Position numbers and translations under genes: made by a program. This document shows positions 47,833-60,000 of a stretch of 64,000 nt of DNA, in pieces; positions within the stretch are counted from its first letter, which is position 1, and every line of letters begins with the position of its first letter. Below the pieces are notes generated by a model that made no database searches, was not told the DNA's origin, and saw only the letters and a program-made list of their open reading frames with translations. Location of the stretch: the NCBI GenBank assembly GCA_037501455.1, contig CM074858.1:84170501-84234500 (forward strand), in the 5' to 3' direction. The stretch comes from Lantana camara. Lineage: Eukaryota; Streptophyta; Magnoliopsida; Lamiales; Verbenaceae.

Positions 47833-48368
47833 TGTAACACCCCAAATGGAGGATGCCACATCCCCCGCACTAAGACCCAGACCCGGTCACGAAAGGGAAA
47901 GTCCATGCCCGAATACGAATCAAAGCGAACGGGAGACCAACTCACTCACTAGGCTAGGCGGATCTAACTCGACAGACTCAGAGCGCAGAAGCAATTTAAA
48001 CAATTATCATCAGATAGCGGAAGCAATTAAATCAACGTATAAAATAAGTGACGGGTTCAACTAGCATAGATACCTAGTCCCGAATCTCAAATCATCGCAA
48101 CGTAATAAACCAATATAAGTATCAGCAGAATAGCCAATTACATCCAAATGCTAGCATACTAACCCCACACGGGTTTAAGTCTAAGTAGAGCATAAAACAT
48201 AATCTCCAAAAGCGAAATAAGAATACATAACATAAATAGAGTATGTGACAAATGCATCTTAACACCAACTAAACCGACAAGTGTGACCCAGAAGACTCAT
48301 ATCCGCCTAGCTCAAGCCAAAAGAAACCTGCAACTAAAAGATAAAATGAGGTGTCAGTCAACTGACTG
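47833..48368 (-). repeat. 5' LTR of element A, first segment
   Basis: This 3' end of the LTR (sense) aligns with 37329-37835. It is interrupted at 48368 by C and resumes at 57013. The last five bases, GACTG (48364-48368), are the target duplication of C. Confidence 0.92.
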
Positions 48369-51163
48369 TGTAACGCCCCAATTTCCGGAAGTTCAGGTAA
48401 GCACGCCACGAGCGGGTCTTCGGGAGTTGGGGGAATTTAATTTGATCATCTCATTCAATTATTTACAACCTTCATCATATTATATATATTACATCTCTAT
48501 GCATTTATTTGAATTGTTATTAATGTGAGTTATATGAACTAAGTGATATATATGATCTAATTGTAATAAATGGTCTTAATTGCTCTTTTGTGTAAATTCA
48601 TGGGCTTAATTGCATTTCATGACTTGGGAGGTTATATGAAAATTGTGTAGAGATAGAACTCAATTGCATACATTTAAAATTAGAGGGTCTTGATTGCAAA
48701 TGTGATGAGTCACATGAGTTAGTGGAAGACATTTGTGTATATCTATACATTACATACATAATATATCTTATGTATATCATATTCCCCACATTTTCATTTC
48801 ATCACATTTCATCAAAGTTCACACACTCACACCTACTAAACACCGATCCAAACACCAAGGGAGGAGGAAGGAGGATTTCACCATATTTCAAGCTTTAATT
48901 CAAGGAGAGAATTGCACGAGTTGAAACATCATCATCTTCATCACCTTCATCCTTTCTTTCTTCATAAATAAGGTAGATTGAGAAGTACATGATTTCTTGA
49001 TTGAAGTAGGGTTTGTTGATTTGAATGTAAATCCTTGTTTATTTATGATTAGAAGCATGAGTGAGATCATTAGACTTCAAAGCTTGCATGATTTCTTGAA
49101 TAATATGGAAGTTGGAGTTCATGATTTGATATGGGTTTGGAATGATGAAAGCTTGATGATTGATGCATGTTTAATGGTTTATATGCTACCTAATTGATGT
49201 CTTTAAGTTATATACATGTTATGTGATTATTTTGGAGTATTTTGGTTGAGTTTACCTTGGGTTTTCATCCCTTTTCTTTCTTCCCCGAAGCTACCCCTAT
49301 TTTGGCCATTTTTTCACCTCTGGAATAGTACCCGGCCGGGTACTTTTTGTGCATAAAAAGTACCCGGGCGGGTAGTTCTCCCCCGAAAAGCTTCTGTACT
49401 GCTTACCCGGTCGGGGAACTTTTCCCTTGAATTTTACCCGGCCGGGTACTCCCTCATCCGAACTCCAAATGACCTTATTTTTGATTCGTTGGAAATCTCT
49501 TGAAGTCTAGAACAACCTCCAATTGGAATCACCTCAATATATTTTCCCATTTGCGAGATATTATCAATTCTTTTTGGTGTCGCTGCTTTCCCGACAAACT
49601 GCACTCGCCTAACTTCAAGCTTGCGCCATTTTCTCCTCGCTTTGAACTAGAAAACGAGCCACATACCATTTTAAAGGTCTACTTGTCTAGTTTCATTCCC
49701 AATAAGAAAAACTTAATTCCAAATTCTATATCTCAAGATATTCCAGTTTTCCCTCAGCATGTACATTTCCAAAAATTGTCCGTTTTGGCTAAACTTCACC
49801 AAAACCCTTCTTATCGCATTCTTTTCACTTCCTTGGCTCCCCTATATGAATTATATGATAAATATACTTGACTAATTCATAAGTATGCTCCTAATTGACA
49901 TTCCTTGATTGTTATTGCATTATATATTGATCCATTACTTTGCCGTTCGTCTTAAATGGTTCATACGAGTCGAGTCTCACGTACACGTGTCCTTGTTATA
50001 CAGATCACATTCCCAGTGACGAGGAGCACGCTCCTTAGGGTGTTTCCTTGCTTCTTTTGGTTGGTAAAGTAAAGGTGAGGTTTAATTTCTAGATATATAG
50101 AACCTTTACAACCCTATGTGATCTTTCGGCCAAAATGTATCTATATATCTATAATTTTCCAAAACCTTATTGATTTTCAAATAATTTACCGAATTGAACT
50201 AGTTGATTGATTGATTTGGCGAGTAAAGCATGTTCACGTTGGGCCCCGAGGGTAGTGTATTGAACCAACCGAGGAAGCAAGGGCTGACGGGTAACTCTTG
50301 CACTATCCTCACCAATTTTGGGATCACCTCTGAATCCACCAGGAGGTTTGGTGGAGGAAGAAATCCCGTACGTGGGAGTCATGTTCCTGACGTACACCAT
50401 GCATGGATGGTTGGGTCTTGCAAGCCCACCATCACCCGGAGGAAGAATGAGTTCATGAAACTGTTAATTGTGCACTGTAGTTACTTGCATGATAACCTAA
50501 TAAATTGAAACACTCATGATTGTACACTTATGGAGAAAGGTTGGAGAATTGCCCTCTCTCGCCGGGCCACAGATTGAATTGATAATGATTGAATTATTAA
50601 ATTGATTAGTTGTAATCTCGGGCGAGAATTACTTTAATATTTGAACTTATATTGCTTCTTTTATGAAAACTTACCCGAGATTATAGCTTGCATGGTAATT
50701 GCGCTTATATTTATTTAAACCCCTCATTCAGTCTTTCATAGACTGACACCACACATTTTCAGTTTTGCAGGTTGAGTGCTAGGCAGGGTCGAGTCAGGTC
50801 TTTACCTTTGAGTCTAGCATTTCATTTCATGTATGGATTTTGGAGTATCATGTTAGTGGTTTTTGGATATTTATACATGTGTGATGTATAGGAGATGATA
50901 ATGTATTGATAAGTGTTGGTACCTACTACTATATATATACTTTTGATGTAAATATGGTACCTATATATATATTGATATAATGCTTCCATTTTTAATTTAT
51001 CATGTTTTGGTTTGATTGTGTTGGCGTTAGTCCCGCCTAGCTAGATTGTTTCTTGCTTTGTCACCCGTTCGCTATAGTCTTGGTTCATGTACGGATTATC
51101 CATTTCATATGTGGACTGAGCTATAGTGCGGGGGTGTGGCATCTCGGCGTTCCGGGTGCTACA
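48369..51163 (+). repeat. 5' LTR of element C (2795 bp)
   Basis: It runs from TGTAACGCCCC to GTGCTACA. It differs from the 3' LTR (54247-57007, 2761 bp) by scattered point changes, a 32-bp indel in the palindrome cluster and small indels, so C is a recent insertion. TATA-like DNA at about 48735-48780 is followed by a C/A-rich leader. The end of the LTR has the group-typical CCCGTTCGCTATAG and GTGCGGGGGTGTGG blocks. Confidence 0.95.
49327..49448 (+). repeat. Palindrome quartet in C 5' LTR
   Basis: The four dyads are AGTACCCGGCCGGGTACT (49327-49344, perfect), TACCC/GGGTA around gggc (49361-49374), ACCC/GGGG around ggtc (about 49405-49416) and TACCCGGCCGGGTA (49435-49448). Spacings are 32, 43 and 31 bp. 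The cluster lies 0.96-1.08 kb from the LTR start, as in B and F. Confidence 0.92.
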
Positions 51164-51170
51164 TCTTAGG

Positions 51171-51188
51171 TGGTATCAGAGCCAGGTT
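51171..51188 (+). other. Primer-binding site of C
   Basis: TGGTATCAGAGCCAGGTT is an 18-base match to plant initiator Met-tRNA, 7 bases after the LTR end. Confidence 0.93.
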
Positions 51189-52255
51189 GCAAAACCGCGG
51201 TTCTAGTGTCGTGTCGTGTCAAGTCTAGGTCGAACGGCATAGGAATAATTGAAAATTTACGAGTCTTGCATCTTATTTGGAACTACTTGAACTTATTTGG
51301 AATTACATGAACTTACCTGAACGTCTTTGAACTACTTGATGACTAGTGCATGACATTGATTCCTGTTACTAATTGTTGATTAGTTGACCCTCTATGGTTT
51401 GGAAATTTATATGTTCAACGTGTTTATTTAAACTTTTGAGGAATTTATGTGTCAACGTGTTTTATCTTAAATTTAGTTGAATTAACTATTGCATTTTGCA
51501 TTGAATATGTGTTTAAATGCTAATTATGTGACATGAGCATGCACTAACCGCATGCATTTAGCTTTGAATTGATTTCTGACTTATAGGCTATAAAGATAAT
51601 ATCAAACCACGGCTAATTTCTATGATAATATCAATCTACCGCAAGTTCCTCTCTCTAGCTTTGGAGTTGTGAGGAATTCACCGGGGAACTACATACAAGA
51701 ATTCAAGAGCCATGACTTTCTTTATTCGGGTTATAATTTAAGTGACAAGATCCGGGAGAGAAGAAAGAATTGTGGGAATAGTTCACAAGCTTTAGGAAGT
51801 AGAGGATAAAAGAGAAAAGTTTGCAAACTATGGTAGCAATGGTGAACCCTCCCTACGATGGAAGGAACCTTCATTCATGAGAAAGGTGAACAAAGTTTCG
51901 AAGATGCTTAGGTTGAGGGTTCTAACACCAAGAAGTGATGTTTATAATTTGCAAAATAAACACGTGAGAATATATTATTAAAGAAGTTGGTTAACCGGGG
52001 ACAAGAGGTTCATTTAAAGCAAGAGAGAGAAGAATAGAACATGGAGGTAACCAATATAGCTCTACAGGGAATCGAGATACTATGGATTTTGGGTAAAGAA
52101 AGAAGTCGGATACGTGGGACTTAAAGAGAAGGATAGAGATAGTGGTTTCAAGTTCATGAAAAGTCAAAATACTCATGATTCCATCTTCAGTTAGATTGAT
52201 TTGATTTTTTTAGATCCAAGATAAATTACTATGTGGAGAGGTTAAATAGGGAGAT

Positions 52256-52447
52256 ATGGAGCAACAAATGGAAACGGTGAAAGAAGGTAATGAGCTTTTA
52301 GAGGGAAACTATATGCTTAAGTGTAAGCAATTAGAGGGTGAGTTCGCTCGACCATTTAAACTTATACAAATTCAACTAAGAACTTCAATTGAGGTGATGG
52401 CTAGGGGAGGATTCCGGATAACCATTAGAGATTATTCTTTGGAATAA
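52256..52447 (+). CDS. Conserved coiled-coil-like mini-ORF of element C
   Basis: This 63-codon frame starts MEQQMETVKEGNELLEG and continues NYMLKCKQLEGEF. It aligns with B and G, with changes concentrated at third codon positions. It lies about 0.5 kb upstream of gag in the leader. Upstream of the ATG the frame has a nearby in-frame stop, so the start is plausible. The C-terminal half is not conserved with B and G. Function is unknown; it may be a translated upstream ORF or a fossil of an extra gene. Confidence 0.5.
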   Translation: MEQQMETVKEGNELLEGNYMLKCKQLEGEFARPFKLIQIQLRTSIEVMARGGFRITIRDYSLE

Positions 52448-52976
52448 GGCAAGGTATCAATCACATGAAAGTAAGAAGCGATAAGCTCAAGAATCATATT
52501 TTCGACTATAAAATTATGTGGGGTGATACAAGGAAACTTTGATCAAGAAGATGGTTAAGGTGAAGGTTCGGGCAACACTTAGAAATCAATACTTTGGAAG
52601 GAATACTTGGGGAAGGAATCGAGTTCAAGAAATTTCAAGTCTCGAGTGATAGAGATGCACAAGTTGATATCAGGGAATTCTAAAGATTTAGAAGACCGTG
52701 GGTAACAAGAAATAACCAACAAAATCGAGGCAAGCTCGAAATTCAACAAAAACAAGAAACAAGTGTCAAGTTAAAAGATGCAACTATGGTGACAGGTCCA
52801 ACGCATACATGAGCACGTGCATCATACGCTACTCTAAATCGTTTAAATTCCTTTATTTATATGCGCATTTCTAATTGAGTTTAATTGTTCCAATGTGTGG
52901 AATTTTATTAGTTACAAGTGTGTTACGTGCATTGACATATTAATTCAACATGCATATTCAGTGCCTTAATTATAGG

Positions 52977-53744
52977 ATGCCTCGAGGTCACCGTCATTGT
53001 GATCGTCCTCCTAGGGTTCCCCTACATCTGCGCCATCCGGTTCAACCTCAAGATTTTTTCGATTCCTTGGTTCGTCTTATGGATCAGAGGATAAGAGAAT
53101 ATGTCCCTATAGCGACACGACAACCGGCTCAAATTTCTATTATATTTAAGGAGTTTCAGAATCAACAAAATCCAAAGATCTCTGATGGAAGTGATATACA
53201 AACTGGGCCATGGCTCAAGAAAGGTAAAAGAGTTTGGGAACTTATCCCGCGTGACTCTCAAGAGAAGGTTCAAGGTACCCCTCCTTTGATGGCAAGAAGG
53301 CGTAATTCTCAACCCGGACAGGCTTCAGGTTCAAAATTAGGACAAAATTTTAATAAAGGAAAGAGGCCTATTTCTCATCATACACCCTTACCTCAAGAAG
53401 GGTCTCAAAAGAAGAAAAAGAATCGATCATTTGGATCGGGTTCGGGAGTTTCACATACTTCATCTTCGGGAAAGCCTCTTTGCACCTATTGCGGACGCAA
53501 TACACATACTTACGACGGTTGCAGATGGCGTTTGGGCTTATATTTACGATGTGGAAGTGATGAGCATCAAGTGGACACGTGTCCGAAGCGGCGAGAGTTA
53601 GCTATCGGGGGACAGAGGCCACTTGTTCAGGCTTATGCATATGCTCTGGAGAGAGAGGTGCAAAATGTGAATGCTCATCCGAACGTGGTAGCCGAAGGTA
53701 TCAACTATATTCATGGCATAATCAACGGTGAATGGTACACCTAA
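52977..53744 (+). CDS. Shortened Ty3/gypsy Gag (N-terminus plus zinc knuckles)
   Basis: The frame is open from 52950, but MPRGHRHCDRPP at 52977 is chosen as start because D begins similarly (MPPRRRADRE at 63407). It encodes 255 residues. Residues about 55-90 match the first part of the Ty3/gypsy Gag domain (FKEFQNQQNPK, then KRVWELIP). The sequence then jumps to the Lys-rich linker, so most of the capsid domain seen in D is absent. A perfect CX2CX4HX4C knuckle follows (CTYCGRNTHTYDGC). A second knuckle has its first Cys replaced by Tyr (YLRCGSDEHQVDTC). The C-terminus (NPNVVAEGI region) resembles the lead-in to protease and ends without the active-site triad. It might bind RNA but should not form capsids alone. 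Confidence 0.85.
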   Translation: MPRGHRHCDRPPRVPLHLRHPVQPQDFFDSLVRLMDQRIREYVPIATRQPAQISIIFKEFQNQQNPKISDGSDIQTGPWLKKGKRVWELIPRDSQEKVQGTPPLMARRRNSQPGQASGSKLGQNFNKGKRPISHHTPLPQEGSQKKKKNRSFGSGSGVSHTSSSGKPLCTYCGRNTHTYDGCRWRLGLYLRCGSDEHQVDTCPKRRELAIGGQRPLVQAYAYALEREVQNVNAHPNVVAEGINYIHGIINGEWYT

Positions 53745-53919
53745 CCATGCATATCACGTGCATCATGGATTTTATTGTTGTTGTAGTTACTTTCTTGTTA
53801 GTTGTAACTTGGTTATATATGAGTGAGGAGTATGTGATTAACGTGATGCTACTTGCCCTATGTGACATTTATGTGAATGTTTTACAATTTGTTCTTTTGC
53901 ATCGTTGTTTTGGTGTGTT

Positions 53920-53998
53920 GAGAGACGGGGTTCTCCTTCGTTACTAGTCTAAGAGACGGGGTTCCCTCACTCTGTGTTTGAGAGACGGGGCACTCTCA
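53920..53998 (+). repeat. Stem-loop array of C
   Basis: Three GAGAGACGGGG-type units lie at about 53920-53937, 53951-53968 and 53979-53997. The second and third arms are imperfect. Position relative to the polypurine tract (0.25-0.3 kb upstream) matches the other elements. Confidence 0.78.
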
Positions 53999-54210
53999 TC
54001 ATTACTTGCTATTTGTTTAAACTTGTTATATTAGCGGATTAGGTTCTCTCTTGGGTGTGCAGATTCCGGTGAGTGAGGGTCGTGATTTGATAGTATTGGA
54101 AGGACTTTGTTGATTGAAGATCTCTTCCGAACTAATCCCTGACGGGGAGTTTCTAACCCGCGTGGGATGAACACGGTAGAGTTACCAAATTCCAGGAATT
54201 CGAGACAGTA

Positions 54211-54246
54211 AATCTGGGGACCAGATTCTTCTAAGGGGGGGAAAGT
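54211..54246 (+). promoter_or_regulatory. Hairpin and polypurine tract of C
   Basis: AATCTGG and CCAGATT flank GGA (54211-54227). CTAAGGGGGGGAAAGT (54231-54246) then abuts the 3' LTR. Relative to A, one C-G pair of the hairpin is replaced by T-A on both sides. Confidence 0.9.
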
Positions 54247-57007
54247 TGTAACGCCCCAATTTCCGGAAGTTCAGGAAAGCACGCCACGAGCGGGTCTTCC
54301 GGAGTTGGGGGAATTTAATTTGATCATCTCATTCAATTATTTACAACCTTCATCATATTATATATATTACATCTCTATGCATTTATTTGAATTGTTATTA
54401 ATGTGAGTTATATGAACTAAGTGATATATATGATCTAATTGTAATAAATGGTCTTAATTGCTCTTTTGTGTAAATTCATGGGCTTAATTGCATTTCATGA
54501 CTTGGGAGGTTATATGAAAATTGTTTAGAGATAGAACTCAATTGCATACATTTAAAATTAGAGGGACTTGATTGCAAATGTGATGAGTCACATGAGTTAG
54601 TGGAAGACATTTGTGTATATCTATACATTACATACATAATATATCTTATGTATATCATATTCCCCACATTTTCATTTCATCACATTTCATCAAAGTTCAC
54701 ACACTCACACCTACTAAACACCGATCCAAACACCAAGGGAGGAGGAAGGAGGATTTCACCATATTTCAAGCTTTAATTCAAGGAGAGAATTGCACAAGTT
54801 GAAACATCATCATCTTCATCACCTTCATCCTTTCTTTCTTCATAAATAAGGTAGATTGAGAAGTACATGATTTCTTGATTGAAGTAGGGTTTGTTGATTT
54901 GAATGTAAATCCTTGTTTATTTATGATTAGAAGCATGAGTGGGATCATTAGACTTCAAAGCTTGCATGATTTCTTGAATAATATGGAAGTTGGAGTTCAT
55001 GATTTGATATGGGTTTGGAATGATGAAAGCTTGATGATTGATGCATGTTTAATGGTTTATATGCTACCTAATTGATGTCTTTAAGTTATATACATGTTAT
55101 GTGATTATTTTGGAGCATTTTGGTTGAGTTTACCTTGGGTTTTCATCCCTTTTCTTTCTTCCCCGAAGCTACCCCCGTTTTGGCCTTTTTTTCACCTCTG
55201 GAACAGTACCCGGGCGGGTAGTTCTCCCCCGAAAAGCTTCTGTACTGCTTACCCGGTCGGGGAACTTTTCCCTTGAATTTTACCCGGCCGGGTACTCCCT
55301 CATCCGAACTCCAAATGACCTGATTTTTGATTCGTTGGAAAGATCTTGAAGTTTAGAACAACATCCAATTGGAATCACCTCAATATATTTTCCCATTTGT
55401 GAGATATTATCAATTCTTTTTGGTGTCGCTGCTTTCCCGACAAACTGCACTCGCCTAACTTCAAGCTTACGCCATTTTCTCCTCGCTTTGAACTAGAAAA
55501 CGAGCCACATACCATTTTAAAGGTCTACTTGTGTAGTTTCATTCCCAACAAGAAAAACTTAATTCCAAATTCTATATCTCAAGATATTCCAGTTTTTCCT
55601 CAGCATGTACATTTCCAAAAATTGTCGGTTTTGGCTAAACTTCACCAAAACCCTTCTTATCGCATTCTTTTCACTTCCTTGGCTCCCCTATATGACTTAT
55701 ATGATAAATATACTTGACTAATTCATAAGTATGCTCCTAATTGACATTCCTTGATTGTTATTGCATTATATATTGATCCATGACTTTTCCGTTCGTCTTA
55801 AATGGTTCATACGAATCGAGTCTCACGTACACGTGTCCTTGTTATACAGATCACATTCCCGGTGACGAGGAGCACGCTCCTTAGGGTGTTTCCTTGCTTC
55901 TTTTGGTTGGTAAAGTAAAGGTGAGGTTTAATTTCTAGATATATAGAACCTTTACAACCCTATGTGATCTTTCGGCCAAAATGAATCTATATATCTATAA
56001 TTTTCCAAAACCTTATTGATTTTCAAATAATTTACCGAATTGAACCGATTGATTGATTGATTTGGCGAGTAAAGCATGTTCACGTTGGGCCCCGAGGGTA
56101 GTGTATTGAACCAACCGAGGAAGCAAGGGCTGACGGGTAACTCTTGCACTATCCTCACCAATTTTGGGATCACCTCTGAATCCACCAGGAGGTTTGGTGG
56201 AGGAAGAAATCCCGTACGTGGGAGTCATGTTCCTGACGTACACCATGCATGGATGGTTGGGTCTTGCAAGCCCACCATCACCCGGAGGAAGAAGGAGTTC
56301 ATGAAACTGTTAATTGTGCACTGTAGTTACTTGCATGATAACCTAATAAATTGAAACACTCATGATTGTACACTTATGGAGAAAGGTTGGAGAATTGCCC
56401 TCACTCGCCGGGCCACGGATTGAATTGATAATGATTGAATTATTAAATTGACTAGTTGTAATCTCGGGCCAGAATTACTTTAATATTTGAACTTATATTG
56501 CTTCTTTTATGAAAACTTACCCGAGATTATAGCTTGCATGGTAATTGCGCTTATATTTATTTAAACCCCTGACTCAGTCTTTCATAGACTGACACCTCAC
56601 ATTTTCAGTTTTGCAGGTTGAGTGCTAGGCGGGGTCGAGTCAGGTCTTTACCTTTGAGTCTAGCATTTCATTTCATGTATGGATTTTGGAGTATCATGTT
56701 AGTGGTTTTTGGATATTTATACATGTGTGATGTATAGGAGATGATAATGTATTGATAAGTGTTGGTACCTACTACTATATATATACTTTTGATGTAAATA
56801 TGGTACCTATATGTATTGATATAATGCTTCCGTTTTTAATTTATCATGTTTTGGTTTGATTGTGTTGGCGTTAGTCCCGCCTAGCTAGATTGTTTCTTGC
56901 TTTGTCACCCATTCGCTATAGTCTTGGTTCATGTACGGATTATCCATTTCATATGTGGACTGAGCTATAGTGCGGGGGTGTGGCATCTCGGCGTTCCGGG
57001 TGCTACA
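54247..57007 (+). repeat. 3' LTR of element C (2761 bp)
   Basis: It starts TGTAACGCCCC after the polypurine tract and ends GTGCTACA. The GACTG duplication follows (57008-57012), identical to 48364-48368, proving insertion into the 5' LTR of A. The first palindrome unit is lost by a 32-bp deletion between AGTACCCGG repeats (around 55206). Confidence 0.95.
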
Positions 57008-57012
57008 GACTG
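57008..57012. other. Target-site duplication of C
   Basis: GACTG here equals GACTG at 48364-48368 on the other side of C. Removing C and one copy restores continuous LTR sequence of A (compare 37820-37830). Confidence 0.97.
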
Positions 57013-60000
57013 AGTGAGGGGGCTAACGCACACCCACTGTATATATATAGAGCATAGCACATATCAGAAGGGTTGAGTCATGAACCGGAGATAGGTGTTG
57101 CATACCAAAACATTTCCAAAAGTACCCAAAAGATAGTTATATAAGATTTATAAAACATTTCAGAAACTCTATCTCGATTCATGATTCCCAGACAGAACAG
57201 ATCACATGCTCGGTGAGTACGAGCTTCCAACCTTTACTCCTCAGAACATATCAAAACATAAAATACAAAATCAATCCAACCGTCACACCAATGATGGAGG
57301 AGATGTACTGTCTCCAAACCATACATAACAGACATACCCTCAAGGGGTAGCGAACCCACAAGAGTCCTCCCCGGCCTTAGCCGAAGGCTCAAGATACCAC
57401 ACCTTCCCTACAGCACGGGTCGCGTGAAGATATCTCAAATGGAGCTACGCACAGGTATATCCCCGACGGCCCTAACCGTCCCGGGGGCTCCTTACCCGTA
57501 GCTCCTCGGATCCACTTACATACATACATATATACAGATGCCAATATTTCATGGCCAACTCACTACATAATCACAACACAACTGTGTTTCCAAAATAGCT
57601 TACATATGCTTCAAAAACTGGTTTTTATATATATTCCTACGCTGCAGGGATAGCCCGCCCACGCAGGACTCACACACTTACATTCCTACGCTGCAGGGAT
57701 AGCCCGCCCACGGAGGAGTACAAGCATAAGATCATAAAAATATCATATTCAACACATACATAACTATTGTAAGGTATACTCGCATGCAGGGGTAGAAATC
57801 AGCATGTAAAGGCCATAGGTAGCATAACTATACAAAATCCTAAACCTCACCTCGTGAAAGTAGAGTCTGAGAGTGTGAAGGGCCAAACACTCTAAACCTC
57901 GGGCCCACCGGCACCACCAAACTCTGTGACAAGATATACAGAAGCCCAGACTTAGACTCTATATGAACCAAACAAGACGCACGGCGTTGCTTAACATGAT
58001 CGTGGCTATGCATAAGTGTTCATGTTGTGCTTTGATATGGTGTCGTGGTCATTCAAGGCATATCAATGCTCAACAAGGTCATATTTACAAGCAACCAACA
58101 AGCAATTCCATATCCAAAGATGCAAGATCCATTTAGGAAGTCAATGTATTCACAAAATGCATATTAAATCATCCAATGTCACAGGGTTCAATTATAATAT
58201 TAGAATTAAGCATCAAGTCCATGTCGAGTTATAAAGTGCATAAGTAAGAGCAACTTGATCATATAAACATATAAAGTTGTTGTACGTAGATGGCATGCTT
58301 GATACAATTAAAGAGTGCATCTAATTCACTTAAGATCATACTTTACAACTTCACAACATGTTTGGTATACAAGCTCAAGTCACATTCATAGTTTCATAAA
58401 TATTACACTTACATCCCCTAAGTCATTTATAAAAGTTTAGAATTATTACACATACATCCCCTTAGTTGATTATTAAGCATAATTGTTCGTTTAAAGTGTT
58501 TATACAATTATTCAACTAGGAATTAATTACTTACAAGCATGACAATTATCAATTTATCGTAATTCATAATATACCATTTTCGAGTAGTAAGAGTAAATCA
58601 AGATATTACAATTCTAACTCCTATCGCATCAAGTCTCAAGTTGTTCAAGCATCTTTCATGTATCTCAATTTTATATTTGAAACACAATTTACAACAAACA
58701 TAACATTGAGAACGTCTCAAATTCATATAAAGAAATCACAACATGTTCGTTCTTCTAAAATATCATTCAAGTTCATTTAGTCACATAAGAGATTAGTTTC
58801 TAGATATTACACTAACACCCCTTCATATCTAAACACATAGTATAAATTCATCACATCGGGATTCAAATTGTAAATCGAAACATTCATGCATATCACAATT
58901 CATTCAATACATATTTTTGAATATGATTGGAATACATCTCGATCAACAAATCAACAATAAACAATTTATTTGCACTTAAAACAATTAATTCAAATAATCA
59001 CAATTACGCAAAACAATTCGTAATAAATAGATCAAGTGTCCAATTAACGAACGGAAAGTGGCGTTGGACTCACCGTGTCGAGACCGACATTTTGTCTGAA
59101 AGTCGCCGGAGTGCCGCCATCGGAGCCGCCGGAAAGTCGTCGGGCCGCCACCGGGCCATCGTCGAAAGTCGCCGGAAAAATCCCGAAAAATCATTCCTGA
59201 ATTAAGTCTTCGTGCCCGTTCCGAATCCTCGATCAATTTCTTTAAATTCCAAGTCAATCTCCTCCAATTTCAGATCTAAGAACACGAAAACCCTAAAATC
59301 TTCAAACTCAAATTACTTCCAAACCGGTGAACCAAAATGCGATCCGTAAAAGGCATTGTCTTACCCGTGACGAGCTCTTCGAAAGCCCTAAGGTAGCTCG
59401 CCGGAAAAATCCTCGGAGCTAGCGCCGCCGTTGCACCGCCACTGTGCCGCTGCGATCCGCCGCCCAACCGCCGAATCTGGAGTTACATGATCAAAGGCTA
59501 CTAGTTCTCGCCGTTTCGAACAACTTTCGTGAAGAGCCCGAGGCCAAAAGATGGCCGGAAAAGGCCCCCATTGGCCGTCGAATATTCTGCCGCCGCCCAC
59601 GTCGCCGGAACCACCACCTTCGGCCAAAATCAGGTGAAATTGATGCCAGAAATGAACTCAAGGGGTCGAAAAACCTTGGAAACCATCAAGCTCCCGTCAA
59701 AAAACACCGCCGGAAGCGGCGGAATCGCGCCGCTACAGGAACTCGCGCCGCCGCCGCGAGCTTTAGGCGCCGCGTGCGGCGCCATCGCGGCCCCGATGGC
59801 CGCACCGCCGATGTCAAAAGAAGAACCGGGGGGTCTACTTTCTGGGTCCGAGGCGCGTGCTTCAAGGAGGGGGCCGAAAACCGCCACGAACGGCCGGCGA
59901 AGTGGCGGTGGTCTGACACCTCCGCCGCTGCTACTGAAATCTGGTGATAACTTCGTCACCGTTCATCGTTAGGCTGTGAAATTAGTACTCTTGCGTACGT

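Larger units (their letters stand above)
51164..54246 (+). mobile_element. Internal region of element C
   Basis: This 3.08-kb internal region contains a 1.8-kb leader, the mini-ORF (52256-52447), the shortened Gag (52977-53744), the stem-loop array (53920-53998) and the polypurine tract. No protease active site, reverse transcriptase, RNase H or integrase is present, so C cannot move alone. It is structurally complete and young, so it was probably mobilised in trans. Confidence 0.92.

Noticed and set aside
48598..48789. 63-codon minus-strand frame repeated at 54476-54667
   Set aside because: It repeats only because both are LTR copies of C; it is antisense to the LTR and has no family match.
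49500..49871. 123-codon LTR frame in C, similar to frames in B (30837-31127) and F (15842-16099, minus)
   Set aside because: Aligned codons between C and F differ mainly by amino-acid changes (about a dozen against five synonymous), so this is conserved non-coding LTR sequence rather than protein.
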